This document shows, one piece after another, positions 34,921-44,475 of a stretch of DNA of 64,000 nt. Location: contig NZ_AUIB01000005.1 in NCBI RefSeq assembly GCF_000423485.1, forward strand, positions 1 through 64,000, written 5' to 3'. The notes below the pieces were generated by a model. The model saw only the letters and a program-made list of their open reading frames with translations. It was not told where the DNA came from and searched no databases. How positions within the stretch are numbered: the first letter of the stretch is position 1; every line of letters begins with the position of its first letter. A program made the position numbers and the translations under genes. Origin of the DNA: Propionimicrobium lymphophilum DSM 4903. GTDB lineage: Bacteria > Actinomycetota > Actinomycetes > Propionibacteriales > Propionibacteriaceae.

Positions 34921-34947
34921 TTGAGCACCTCAGTTTTTAGTGCTCAA
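34921..34947. promoter_or_regulatory. inverted repeat upstream of the kinase operon
   Basis: TTGAGCAC-N11-GTGCTCAA, perfect over 8 bp, 59-85 bases before the first start codon. A regulator site is likely, but a stem in the leader RNA is also possible. Confidence 0.45.
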
Positions 34948-35648
34948 CTACTACATATTTAGTTGTCGCTAGCTGATCGGGGACATCGAGATGTTTTTCG
35001 ACTTCTATGTCTGGTTACTGCCCTTAATAATCCGGGGTTTACGTTTCGCAACCCGAATTCCCAAAGCAAACTTGGTCTTTAACTCTTGATTGTCCGACTC
35101 GGTTTTCAACTAGGTAACAGGTGTTTGCTTCGCGGGCTCAGCCAACTTGCGTCGTCTTTGACCGCTTTACAGAACCTTCCATGGATCCATCAAGCAACAC
35201 ATGCAATGTTAAAATTAACATACCGGTTGATAAAAAGAACAAACATGAGCGATTCCGCGAGCTCTGTTTTCGTAGCCCACACCGAATCCCCTAGCCGGGG
35301 TCAGCGATTAACAAATGTGCACGCGCCGCCAGCAAGTGTTCGATCACGGCAACTTCGTCACCACCAGGCCTTTCGATAAATCGAACCCGTCAACTAATGC
35401 ATGGAAGACTACACCGATTGAACCATTTCCCGCTCTTAGTAGCTCAAGATTTAACTGCTGACAAACCAGTTTTCTCCTGCCCTGCGGACCATCACAACAA
35501 TCTAACCAAGCGAGCGGCTCGCGCTTTTTCTCATTCAGGGAAAATTTTCCCGCACGTTTGACTCAAGCAATAGTTCTACCTCTCCGATTAAAAACAAAAG
35601 CTGTGGATAACTTCTCGAGCAATCGAGTTTCGATGACACGATTGCCTC
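34948..35648. other. 700-base gene-free divergent promoter region
   Basis: No convincing gene. It contains a perfect 14-bp palindrome TGTTAAAATTAACA at 35207-35220. The rest is unremarkable, with a locally AT-rich stretch near 35200-35245. It separates the leftward kinase operon from the rightward glycosylase gene. Frames of 90-97 codons here have no credible start or composition. Confidence 0.5.
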
Positions 35649-36299
35649 GTGAGCGAACAAATTAGACGACCAAACTGGGCAAACACGAACGCGCTGCTCA
35701 GCGACTATTACGACACGGAATGGGGCAATCCCATTTTCGACGAACGTGGCATTTATGAGCGAATTTGTCTGGAGTCTTTCCAGGCAGGCTTGTCTTGGCT
35801 GACCGTCCTAAAGAAGAGACCGGCGTTCAGAAAGCACTTCAATAACTTCAACCCGGAGATCGTCGCCGAATTCGGCGAGCCAGAAATTGCGCAGATGATG
35901 GCGGACCCAGAAATCATTCGCAACCGACCGAAAATCAACGCCGCAATAGCCAACGCGCAGGCAACCTTGGCCTTGCGCAAGAGCCAGCCGCTGCCCTACC
36001 TCGTCTGGTCTTTTCGCCCCGAAGAAACGAAGGCGCCCTCCACCAGCGAAGACGTTCCGACTCAAACGCCTGAATCCGTCGCACTCAGCAAACGATTGAA
36101 GAAGGAGGGATTTAAGTTCGTCGGACCGAGCACGGCATACGCGCTGATGCAGGCCATAGGCATGGTTGACGATCACCCGGCCGATTCGCCCAGGCGCGGA
36201 GCATCGGGCGTGTTCGATGAAAATGGCCGGGCGGTCGACGTCACAGAGAAGATCCGAATGGCCAATCCGGGCCTGCCCGAGGCCGCTTTATATAGGTAA
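35649..36299 (+). CDS. tag: DNA-3-methyladenine glycosylase I
   Basis: 216 residues from GTG 35649. Removes 3-methyladenine from DNA in base-excision repair. YDTEWGNPIFDERGIYERICLES with the catalytic Glu, then AGLSWLTVLKKR and FKFVGPSTAYALMQAIGMVDDH follow the E. coli Tag pattern. Of the four zinc ligands in E. coli Tag (Cys4, His17, His175, Cys179) only the third seems kept here: RPNW, YYDTEWG and DDHPADS replace RCGW, YHDNEWG and NDHVVGC. A ~20-residue C-terminal extension follows. Confidence 0.85.
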   Translation: MSEQIRRPNWANTNALLSDYYDTEWGNPIFDERGIYERICLESFQAGLSWLTVLKKRPAFRKHFNNFNPEIVAEFGEPEIAQMMADPEIIRNRPKINAAIANAQATLALRKSQPLPYLVWSFRPEETKAPSTSEDVPTQTPESVALSKRLKKEGFKFVGPSTAYALMQAIGMVDDHPADSPRRGASGVFDENGRAVDVTEKIRMANPGLPEAALYR

Positions 36300-36384
36300 T
36301 CCTAACTAGTCACCAGGCGGACATCGCGGGGTGGGCCTGTGCCCGAAGGTTAGTCTGAAACGACAAGTTTCTTAGGAGGAATTG

Positions 36385-38229
36385 ATGCCTAAACTGCGTT
36401 CGCAAACCACAATGGAGGGCCGTCTGATGGCAGGCGCCAGGGCTCTTTGGCGTGCCACCGGAATGACCGACGATGACTTTGGCAAGCCGATTATTGCGAT
36501 CGCTAACTCCTTCACCCAGTTCGTACCTGGCCACGTCGGCCTACGCGACGTCGGCAAAATAGTGGCAGACGCGGTCGCAGAGGCCGGCGGTGTTGCGCGA
36601 GAGTTCAACACCATCGCCATCGACGACGGCATCGCAATGGGCCACGACGGCATGCTTTACTCGCTGCCCAGCCGCGAGATCATCGCAGACAGCGTCGAAT
36701 ACATGGTCAATGCGCACAAAGCGGATGCCCTGGTCTGCATCAGCAACTGTGACAAGATCACCCCCGGAATGCTGATTGCCGCGATGCGCCTGAACATTCC
36801 AACCATCTTCGTCTCTGGCGGCGCCATGGAGGCCGGCAAGCCGATGACCTATGACGACGGCTCTACCAACAAGGGCCTCGACCTCATCGACCCAATGATG
36901 GCATCGGTTAGCAACGATATTTCTGACGACGAAATCGCCCGCATGGAGAGGCTCGCTTGCCCCACCTGCGGTTCCTGCTCGGGCATGTTCACCGCCAACT
37001 CGATGAACTGTCTGACTGAGGCCCTCGGTCTCTCGCTGCCGGGCAATGGCACCACGCTGGCCACTCACGCTTGGCGCAAGGAACTGTTCATCGAAGCTGG
37101 TAAACGGATCGTTTCGATGTGCAAGCGCTACTACGACGAAGATGACGAATCGGTGCTGCCACGATCCATCGCCACCTTTGAGGATTTCACGAACGCCATG
37201 ACCATGGACATCGCGATGGGCGGTTCGACGAACACGATTCTCCACCTGCTGGCCACTGCCCAGGAGGCCCGCGTCGACTTCACGCAGGACAACATCGACG
37301 AACTCAGCCTGCACGTCCCGTGCCTCTGCAAGGTTGCACCTAACTCCAAGCAATACTGGATCGAGGACGTCCACCGCGCAGGCGGCATTCCTGCGATCCT
37401 CGGCGAGCTAAACCGCGCAGGATTGCTGAAGAAGAACGTCCACTCCGTCCACCACGACAGCCTGCAGTCGTTCCTTGACGATTGGGACATTCGCGGCGGC
37501 AAGGCAATCGACGCCGCCAACAGGCTGTTCCACGCGGCGCCCGGTGGCGTCCGCACCACCGAGATGTTCTCCACCGAGAACACCTGGGAGACGCTGGACA
37601 CCGACTCCGAAAACGGCTGCATCCGGTCCGTCGAGCACGCCTACACGAAGGATGGTGGCCTCGCAGTGCTGAAGGGCAACCTGGCTGTCGACGGCTGCGT
37701 CGTGAAGACCGCGGGCGTGCCAGGGCATCAGTGGGTGTTCTCTGGCCCGGCCAAGGTTACGGAGTCTCAAGAGGAAGCTGTTGACGCCATCCTCAACGGC
37801 CGTATCGAGGCCGGCGACGTCGTCGTCGTGCGCTACGAAGGTCCGAAGGGCGGCCCGGGTATGCAGGAGATGCTCTACCCCACCAGTTACCTGAAGGGCG
37901 TTGGGCTCGGCCCGAAGTGCGCGCTGATCACCGACGGACGATTCTCCGGCGGCTCCAGCGGCCTTTCGCTTGGCCACATCAGCCCGGAGGCCGCCTCGGG
38001 CGGTAACATTGGCCTTGTTCGCGACGGCGATATCATCACGATCAATATCCCCGATCGTTCGATCAACGTCGAGGTATCCGACGAGGAGCTCGCTAAGCGT
38101 CGAGCCGAACAGGACAAGATTGGCTGGAAGCCCGCCAAGCGCGACCGCGTCGTCAGCAATTCGCTGAAGGTATTCGCGCTGCTCGCCCAAAGCGCCGACA
38201 AGGGTGCGGCTCGTCGCCAGCTAGATTAA
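36385..38229 (+). CDS. ilvD: dihydroxy-acid dehydratase
   Basis: 614 residues from ATG 36385, with AGGAGGAATTG upstream. Fe-S enzyme of valine, leucine and isoleucine synthesis, turning 2,3-dihydroxy acids into 2-keto acids. The cluster cysteines lie in [10 protein letters not shown] and [29 protein letters not shown] and [21 protein letters not shown] mark the C-terminal active-site part. It is monocistronic here, without other ilv genes, and is followed by a strong terminator. Confidence 0.97.
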   Translation: MPKLRSQTTMEGRLMAGARALWRATGMTDDDFGKPIIAIANSFTQFVPGHVGLRDVGKIVADAVAEAGGVAREFNTIAIDDGIAMGHDGMLYSLPSREIIADSVEYMVNAHKADALVCISNCDKITPGMLIAAMRLNIPTIFVSGGAMEAGKPMTYDDGSTNKGLDLIDPMMASVSNDISDDEIARMERLACPTCGSCSGMFTANSMNCLTEALGLSLPGNGTTLATHAWRKELFIEAGKRIVSMCKRYYDEDDESVLPRSIATFEDFTNAMTMDIAMGGSTNTILHLLATAQEARVDFTQDNIDELSLHVPCLCKVAPNSKQYWIEDVHRAGGIPAILGELNRAGLLKKNVHSVHHDSLQSFLDDWDIRGGKAIDAANRLFHAAPGGVRTTEMFSTENTWETLDTDSENGCIRSVEHAYTKDGGLAVLKGNLAVDGCVVKTAGVPGHQWVFSGPAKVTESQEEAVDAILNGRIEAGDVVVVRYEGPKGGPGMQEMLYPTSYLKGVGLGPKCALITDGRFSGGSSGLSLGHISPEAASGGNIGLVRDGDIITINIPDRSINVEVSDEELAKRRAEQDKIGWKPAKRDRVVSNSLKVFALLAQSADKGAARRQLD

Positions 38230-38240
38230 GCAAGAAACTT

Positions 38241-38286
38241 AGCGGGAACCGAAAACTTCCGACTCGAAGGTTCCCGCTAAATCTTT
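38241..38286 (+). terminator. terminator after ilvD
   Basis: AGCGGGAACC pairs perfectly with GGTTCCCGCT (38269-38278), followed by AAATCTTTT. The loop holds GAAAACTTCCGACTCGAA, similar to words in the repeat at 25467-25494. Confidence 0.8.
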
Positions 38287-38326
38287 TCAATCAGCGAAAA
38301 CCAAAAGCTTCGCATTGAAGTGTTTT

Positions 38327-39343
38327 TTACGCAGGTTTGATCTCACCAGAGCCTCTGATCTGGAACCCGGTTGGCACGGTTATCGTCTCCGCTGGGCGAT
38401 AAATATCGCCGCGTAGCCTTGCAAAGAGACGCTCTGCAGCAATCCGTCCGATTCGCTCGGGGTCTTGTGTGATGGCGGTTAGCCCGATCTTGAACAGTTC
38501 GGCGTGTGGCAGATCGTCGAAAGAGACGACCGCGATTTGTTCGGCCATGTTCAGGTCTTTTAGCGCCCGCAGCACGCCTGCGGTCAGATTGTTCTGCGCA
38601 GAGAAAATCGCGGTGGGCGGCTCTGGACCGGTCAACAGCTCGTGTGCCTACATTCGGGCGGCCTCCTCGCCGGGCAGGTTTGACCTGACCAGTCCTGGCG
38701 CTATCTCGACGCCCGACTCCCCCATCGCCCGTTCGAACCCCGCGCGGCGAATCTGCGCGGTTTCGATAATGTCCCTGTCACCAAGAAAAGCGATGCGACG
38801 ATGCCCGCCGCTGATCAGATGTCTGGTGGCGCGTAGGGCACCCTGGAAGTTGTCGGAGACGACAGCGTCAACGTCTAGCCCGTGCGGTTGGCGGTCGAAG
38901 GCAACGACGGGACGGTCACCCATCAGGTCGGCCAGCCACTTTTGACTCTTGCCTAGCGGCGAAAAAACCAGCCCATCGATTTGCCGGTTAACCAGCACCT
39001 GAGCCCTCTGTTTCGTCAGATTCGGGTCGTCGTTTGAACTTAGCGCCAGCACCGTCGACGAATGCTCGGCGGCGACCTCTTCTAGTGCCGCGTGGATCTT
39101 TGCGTCGAACGGGTTGGCCACCGAAGAAACCAATAGCCCGACCGTCCTGGAACGCCTGTCCGTCCTGCGCAACGCCTGCGCTTGGGGGTCGACGCGGTAG
39201 CCGGTTTTGTTTATCGCGTCCTTCACTGCCTCGGCAGTTTGCTCAGCAACGCCCGGTTCGCCATTGACCACTCGTGAGACTGTCTTGAGACTGACACCAG
39301 CCAAAGCGGCAACTTCCCTCATCGTCACCCGCTTGTTTTTCAT
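38327..39343 (-). pseudogene. LacI family regulator interrupted by an in-frame stop
   Basis: From ATG 39343 the protein has a LacI helix-turn-helix (VTMREVAALAGVSLKTVSRVVNGE) and a periplasmic-binding-type core. The frame is stopped by TAG at 38648-38650 (residue ~232), yet the same frame continues for about 107 more codons with clear LacI C-terminal sequence (AIFSAQNNLTAGVLRAL, AVVSFDDLPHAELF). Hence a single nonsense change or a sequencing error. It is divergent from the sugar porter/kinase pair and would be its repressor. If truly truncated, it lacks part of the effector domain and the pair may be constitutive. Confidence 0.85.
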
Positions 39344-39426
39344 GTGATCAAGTATGCCAGATTTTTTTGGCAACCTTTGCAACTCCATTGCACAGCGCCA
39401 TCTTGTCCAATAATGTCCTGTTTGTA

Positions 39427-39438
39427 GACAACGTTGTC
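39427..39438. promoter_or_regulatory. LacI-type operator
   Basis: Perfect palindrome GACAACGTTGTC with a central CG, typical for LacI/PurR-type binding sites, in the gap between the regulator and the sugar porter gene. Confidence 0.65.
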
Positions 39439-39504
39439 AAGCGGCACCGTCATCGAACTCAAATCCACTTATCTGCAGAAAATGCTCACCGCGAAAGGCG
39501 AATA

Positions 39505-40899
39505 ATGACGAGTGAAGTACAACAACCTGCAAAGACAGGTGCGACCGCAATAGTCATCCGTAGCGCACTTGTCGCCTCCATCGGCGGCCTGATCTTCGGC
39601 TTCGACACCGCTGTTATCTCTGGCACAACGAAAGCGCTGGAACGCGTCTTTACCCTGGACAGCTTCGGGCTCGGCATTGCCGTATCCAGCGCAACTATCG
39701 GAACTATCTTCGGGGCGGTTTTCGCCGGCTCGCTAGCCGACCGCTTCGGACGCAAAAAGATGCTGTTCGCGATCGGCGCACTTTTCATGATCGGTGCGCT
39801 CGGCACCGCACTGACCCCGGCATCTGCTTACTGGTTTTTCCTCCTTTGTCGAGTGCTCGGCGGCATTGGCGTCGGCATGTCTAGCGTCTGCGCACCGATC
39901 TACACCGCAGAGATCGCCCCGGCCGCCCAGCGAGGTCGTCTCGTTGGCCTCGTCCAATTCAACATCGTGCTGGGCATCCTCGTTGCTTACGCCTCCAACT
40001 CAATCATTCGCGCGATCGTCAATAACCCGGACGCGTGGCGTTGGATGCTAGGCGTAATGGCCGCCCCGTCGGCAATCTTCCTGATTTTGCTGTTCGGCGT
40101 CCCCGAGACGCCACGCTGGCTGATGAGCCAAAACCGCGAAGACGAGGCAATCGAGATCAGTCGTCGCCTGTGCCGCACCGAGGAGGAATCCGACGCAGAG
40201 ATCCAGGACATCAAGGTTCAGCTCGTCGCCGACTCCAAGAACAAGAAGGTACCCTTCTTCACCAAGCGCTACCGCAAAGTAATTCTGCTCGCGATCGCCA
40301 TCGCCGCTTTCAACCAGCTCTCCGGAATCAACGCGATTCTGTACTACGCACCGATGGTCATGCAGCAGGCCGGCGCCGGCGAGGACATCTCTTATCTGAT
40401 GTCTATTGCCGTCGGTTTCATGAACCTGATCGCCACCATGACCGCTCTGACCGTCATCGACAAGCTCGGTCGCCGCACACTGATGTTCGTGGGCTCCATC
40501 GGCTACCTCATCAGCCTCGGGTTCCTAGCTGGCGTCATGTTCGTCTACGAGGGCAACTTCACTTCCACGTCGTCCATTCTGGTTCTGGTTGGTCTGATGG
40601 TGTTCATCGCCGCCCACGCTTTCGGCCAGGGTTCCGTCATCTGGGTGTTCATCTCGGAGATTTTCCCGAATCAGGTTCGCGGTCGAGGCCAGTCGCTGGG
40701 CTCCACCACCCACTGGATTTTCGCGGCTATCACCTCGTTCGCGTTCCCGTCTATGATCGAATTGCTCGGCGGTGGATTCAGCTTCCTCGTCTTCTTCGCG
40801 TGCATGGCTTGCCAGCTAATTTGGGTTTTGAAGATCATGCCTGAGACCAAGGGCGTTCCTCTAGAAGAGATGGCCGACAAACTCGGCATCGAAAAGTAA
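39505..40899 (+). CDS. sugar:proton symporter (MFS sugar porter family)
   Basis: 464 residues from ATG 39505 (AAAGGCGAATA upstream). Twelve membrane segments with sugar-porter signatures: GFDTAVISG in TM1, DRFGRKK, the PETPRWL motif, QLSGINAILYYAP in TM7, DKLGRR, and PETKGVPLEEM at the C-terminus. It imports a hexose or related sugar with a proton. It is followed 13 bases later by a fructokinase-like gene and preceded by a LacI regulator and operator, so it probably serves fructose or a close sugar. Confidence 0.9.
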   Translation: MTSEVQQPAKTGATAIVIRSALVASIGGLIFGFDTAVISGTTKALERVFTLDSFGLGIAVSSATIGTIFGAVFAGSLADRFGRKKMLFAIGALFMIGALGTALTPASAYWFFLLCRVLGGIGVGMSSVCAPIYTAEIAPAAQRGRLVGLVQFNIVLGILVAYASNSIIRAIVNNPDAWRWMLGVMAAPSAIFLILLFGVPETPRWLMSQNREDEAIEISRRLCRTEEESDAEIQDIKVQLVADSKNKKVPFFTKRYRKVILLAIAIAAFNQLSGINAILYYAPMVMQQAGAGEDISYLMSIAVGFMNLIATMTALTVIDKLGRRTLMFVGSIGYLISLGFLAGVMFVYEGNFTSTSSILVLVGLMVFIAAHAFGQGSVIWVFISEIFPNQVRGRGQSLGSTTHWIFAAITSFAFPSMIELLGGGFSFLVFFACMACQLIWVLKIMPETKGVPLEEMADKLGIEK

Positions 40900-40912
40900 G
40901 GTTTTGAAAATT

Positions 40913-41866
40913 ATGACTAATAGCACCCAACCTGTTCTCTGTCTCGGCGAGGCGCTGATCGACGTCATCTCGCGCAAGGACGCGGAGGTCGAGGAGCATG
41001 TCGGCGGTAGCCCCCTTAACGTGGCGTGCGGAATCGCGCAGCTCGGCCACCCCACTTTGATGGGCTCGTGGTTTGGCGAGGACGAGCGTGGACGCATGAT
41101 CGAAAGACACCTCGTTAACGCCAATGTTTCGGTTGTCGAGGGCAGCAACAAGGCCAAAAAGACCCCAATCGCCGACGCCCAGGTCGACGAGAACGGTCAG
41201 GCCACCTACGAGTTCGATCTGGACTGGCAAGTACCCGCGCTACCAAGTGCCGACGAGGTCTCGCACCTACATATCGGCAGCTTCTCGGCGACTCTTGCCC
41301 CGGGCGCTGCTGACGTCAAGAAGGCCGTCGATAACTCCACCGGCACCGTCAGCTACGACCCGAACGCCCGCCCTTCCATTATGGGCAGCCCAGAAGACGT
41401 CGTGCCGCTGGTAGAAGAGTTGATCAGCGAATCAGACCTGGTGAAGGCGTCCGACGAGGACATCGCCTGGTTCTATGGCAAAGAGACCCCCATCGAGGAG
41501 GTCATGAGGCGTTGGCTCTCGCTTGGTGCGAGCATGGTCGTCGCAACCCGCGGACCGTGGGGCGCATACGCGAAGATCGCCAGCGACCGAGACATGTTGG
41601 TCGTCGACCCGTTAACTGTCGATATCGGCGACACGGTTGGGGCCGGAGACTCCTTCATGGCTGGCCTGATTTCTGGCCTGCTCGATGCGGGACTGCTGGG
41701 CGGTGCCGACGCTAAGGAACGCCTGCGCAACGCCAGGCTTTCCGACATCCGCGGCGCGCTACACCGTGCGGTCATCACCTCTGGGATAACCGTCAGCCGA
41801 GCCGGCGCCTACGCTCCACGCATGGATGAGGTTGAGAAGGTTCGCTCGGTTGATCCACTGCTCTAG
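40913..41866 (+). CDS. PfkB family kinase, probable fructokinase
   Basis: 317 residues from ATG 40913. PfkB fold: LCLGEALIDVI at the start, VGGSPLNVACGIAQLG as the sugar-binding Gly motif, and DTVGAGDSFMAGL as the C-terminal ATP/anion hole with the catalytic Asp. The GEALIDxI beginning favours fructokinase over ribokinase. In operon with the sugar porter, it would phosphorylate the incoming sugar. Confidence 0.85.
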   Translation: MTNSTQPVLCLGEALIDVISRKDAEVEEHVGGSPLNVACGIAQLGHPTLMGSWFGEDERGRMIERHLVNANVSVVEGSNKAKKTPIADAQVDENGQATYEFDLDWQVPALPSADEVSHLHIGSFSATLAPGAADVKKAVDNSTGTVSYDPNARPSIMGSPEDVVPLVEELISESDLVKASDEDIAWFYGKETPIEEVMRRWLSLGASMVVATRGPWGAYAKIASDRDMLVVDPLTVDIGDTVGAGDSFMAGLISGLLDAGLLGGADAKERLRNARLSDIRGALHRAVITSGITVSRAGAYAPRMDEVEKVRSVDPLL

Positions 41867-41944
41867 AGCGGGCTTAACAGCAAATTCGGCGGCTTAATCG
41901 GTAGCATTGAATTTGAATGCGGCGATAAGTCGAGGGGTGGGCGA

Positions 41945-42814
41945 ATGCTCAAGAGAAGTTGGATAAATAAAAAGACACTGCTGACCAGTGGCGTCCTAGT
42001 GGGCGCCATTGTGCTGGCAGTTCTTTTTTCGTCGACAATTTTCAAAACCGTCGAGGTCGACTCGACGCCCGAGAATGGTCTTAATCTCTTCCCGACTCCG
42101 GTGGCGAAGATCTCGTCAGCCCCTAAGGTATGCCACGGCAAGACGATTGCTGCAGCCCCCAAAGATATCGAGGAGAAACTCGAAAAGATCGCGAAGGACC
42201 ACAATGTCACCCTGGAGGCTGCCTGGCTGGATCCGGAGAAGGGCGTTGTAAGGATCGGATCTGAGGACAACCTGCCCGCCTGGTCGACGATTAAAGTTCC
42301 GATTGCCCTAACCGCCACGAGAATGGGCAAGGGCGAGGAGCTAACCCAACCGATATCCACGGCAATTCGGGTTTCCGACAACGACACGGCCACAGCCATC
42401 TTCGAGGCCTTAGCGCCATCACACTTCGAACGCCTACAGCTGGTGGACGAAACGCTGCAGTCTTGCGGCGACGAAACCACCAAACTGAACGGCGAGGCGT
42501 TCGGCATGACGCTCTGGGACGTCGCAGATCAGGTGCAATTCTTGTCTAAGATGCCCTGCGTCGATAGCTCAGACCAGGTGATCGAGGAAATGTCCAACAT
42601 CACTGAAGGCCAGCGTTGGGGCATCGGCAAAGCCCCAAATCCGTCGTTCAAAGGCGGCTGGGGCGACGCTAACGGCGTACATACCGTCCGCCAGATGGGC
42701 TGGTTCACTAAGGAAAACGGCGAACGCGTAATCCTCGCGATCGCGACCACCTCACCCGATCAGGCGAGCGGGCAAGATGCGATAACCGAGATGGTTAAGG
42801 AATTTAACGCTTAA
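41945..42814 (+). CDS. exported beta-lactamase-fold protein, copy 1
   Basis: 289 residues. One N-terminal membrane segment (about 11-30), a ~30-residue linker, then a serine beta-lactamase/DD-peptidase-type domain with all three boxes: S114-x-x-K117 (AWSTIKVP), S144-D-N (VSDNDT), and K236-G-G (FKGGWG). The Glu166 loop of class A lactamases is not obvious. It may be a peptidase, an esterase or a non-hydrolytic wall protein. A paralogue lies at 43591. Its end overlaps the convergent Pro/Gln-rich gene. Confidence 0.75.
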   Translation: MLKRSWINKKTLLTSGVLVGAIVLAVLFSSTIFKTVEVDSTPENGLNLFPTPVAKISSAPKVCHGKTIAAAPKDIEEKLEKIAKDHNVTLEAAWLDPEKGVVRIGSEDNLPAWSTIKVPIALTATRMGKGEELTQPISTAIRVSDNDTATAIFEALAPSHFERLQLVDETLQSCGDETTKLNGEAFGMTLWDVADQVQFLSKMPCVDSSDQVIEEMSNITEGQRWGIGKAPNPSFKGGWGDANGVHTVRQMGWFTKENGERVILAIATTSPDQASGQDAITEMVKEFNA

Positions 42815-43517
42815 TCCACACGACGGCGTTGTTACCGCCCGTGCAGATCGCCACCCCATCGGATGTGCTGCACGACATCGTGTAGTTCTTCTCAGTGGTT
42901 GGGCTGTAAACCTCTATCTCGCCGTCACCGTGACGATCGAATTCGCTGAACACGTTGTCGGCGAACGGGCAGCTGGTGAAGTCATTTACCATGATGCTGC
43001 TACTGCAAGATTTGGTGGCGCCCGTCGGTGGCCAATCAATGTGGCGAGTGACGGTCACTGTCGGCTCCGGATCCACCGTCACAGTGGTTTTTGCGCTAGC
43101 CGAGGGCACGTTCGCCGGTGAGGACTTCTGGTCGGAGCCGAAGAATCCGAATGCCATGAACGCCAGCAGGGCAATGATGGCAATAGAGACGATCACGATC
43201 AGAGCGATCAGAATGCCGTTGCCACCCTTCTTCTTCTGGCCGCTGCCTGGGCCGTACTGCCCTGGATACTGCGGAGGATACTGGCCAGCCTGGAACTGTT
43301 GGTTTTGCGGCGGGTACTGACCCTGCGGTTGCCCCCGAAACTGTCCCTGGGGCTGGCCGTAATAGGGGTCGTATTGTTGCGGCTGACCCTGCTGAGGGTA
43401 AGGCTGGTTTGGGGGCAAGTAAGGGTTTGGCTGATTCTGAAACTGCGGGGGCATCGGTTGGTTGTACTGGCCTTTATTTCCATTTCCCTGCGGAAAATTC
43501 TGTTGTTCGTTGGCCAT
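42804..43517 (-). CDS. Pro/Gln-rich single-pass membrane protein
   Basis: 237 residues from ATG 43517 (GGAG six bases upstream). The first ~100 residues are Pro/Gln/Tyr/Gly-rich (repeats like QGQPQQYDPYYGQPQG), ending in KKKGG; one membrane segment follows (about 105-127), then a Thr/Pro linker and a small outer domain with four Cys (CSSSI, SCPF, MSCS, ICTGG). This layout is common in actinobacterial cell-envelope proteins. It lies between, and is convergent or divergent with, the two beta-lactamase-fold paralogues. Confidence 0.7.
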   Translation of the reverse strand: MANEQQNFPQGNGNKGQYNQPMPPQFQNQPNPYLPPNQPYPQQGQPQQYDPYYGQPQGQFRGQPQGQYPPQNQQFQAGQYPPQYPGQYGPGSGQKKKGGNGILIALIVIVSIAIIALLAFMAFGFFGSDQKSSPANVPSASAKTTVTVDPEPTVTVTRHIDWPPTGATKSCSSSIMVNDFTSCPFADNVFSEFDRHGDGEIEVYSPTTEKNYTMSCSTSDGVAICTGGNNAVVWIKR

Positions 43518-43590
43518 GGTTATCTCCAAACTCCCGATGCCGATAATCTGTTCCGTATGGTAACAAAAGCAACCCGACACCAGGATATCC

Positions 43591-44475
43591 ATGCGCGATA
43601 AATCAAAGCTACTGGCTGTGCTTGTCCTGCTATTGGTGGCCCTTTTGGGGTTGCTGCTTTTCGTGTCCTCGAAGCATATAAAACCAGAACGGGTTGAGCC
43701 GACGCCCGCTTCTCGCTACGAAACCGCTTCTGCGCAAACTAAAGAACCTGATCCGGCCCAGGTGATCGCGTGCGATTCGACGCCGCTGCACTCACCGTCG
43801 AACAAGAACCTGACGTCCGCCATCCAAAGCATCGCCGCAGACCGGGATGTGATGATCGAAGCTGCCTGGCTTCGAGAGGATGGTTCCGTCGAGCGGATCG
43901 GCGGCCAGGAAACTCTCCCTGCCTGGTCAACGGCTAAGGTGCCACTCGCGTTAGCGGCTACGGATGCGGGGCTAGGAGGTCAGCTCTCGGCCCAAATCTC
44001 TTTGGCGCTGCGGGAGTCCGACAACGAGGCTGCGAACGCGGTCTGGAACAACCTAGGAACAACCGACGCTGAACGAGCCAACGCGGTTACACAGGTTTTT
44101 AGGACAACTGGCGACGACACAACGGTTCCCAGCTATCGTATCCGGGCCGGATTCAGTGTTTTCGGCCAGACCGAGTGGGACGTCCACAACCAGGTGGATT
44201 TTTTGAAAAAGATGCCCTGCCTGACCGGCTCGGGACAAGTGATCGAGGACATGTCGAACGTATCTCCTGGTCAGCGCTGGGGACTGGGCACGCTGCCAGA
44301 TGCCGTTTTCAAGGGCGGTTGGGGTCCCGACCAATACGGCTACGTCGTGCGGCAGCTCGGTTGGTACACCGGCGCAGAAGGACGCGTTCCCATCGCATTC
44401 GCAGTTCGCGCGGCAGATTTCGGGCAGGGACAATCCGTGCTCAACCAGATCGCTGCCGCCCTAGAGGCAAGCTAG
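43591..44475 (+). CDS. exported beta-lactamase-fold protein, copy 2
   Basis: 294 residues. N-terminal membrane segment (about 7-26), linker, then the same domain as copy 1 with S113-x-x-K116 (AWSTAKVP), S143-D-N (ESDNEA) and K241-G-G (FKGGWG). The stretch ending MSNVSPGQRWGLG is shared with copy 1 (MSNITEGQRWGIG). Divergence outside the boxes is high, so the duplication is old. Its stop overlaps the convergent pncA gene by four bases. Confidence 0.75.
   Translation: MRDKSKLLAVLVLLLVALLGLLLFVSSKHIKPERVEPTPASRYETASAQTKEPDPAQVIACDSTPLHSPSNKNLTSAIQSIAADRDVMIEAAWLREDGSVERIGGQETLPAWSTAKVPLALAATDAGLGGQLSAQISLALRESDNEAANAVWNNLGTTDAERANAVTQVFRTTGDDTTVPSYRIRAGFSVFGQTEWDVHNQVDFLKKMPCLTGSGQVIEDMSNVSPGQRWGLGTLPDAVFKGGWGPDQYGYVVRQLGWYTGAEGRVPIAFAVRAADFGQGQSVLNQIAAALEAS

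Noticed and set aside
35086-35379. 97-codon frame in the large intergenic region
   Set aside because: No ribosome site, untypical composition and no recognisable motif; better seen as non-coding.
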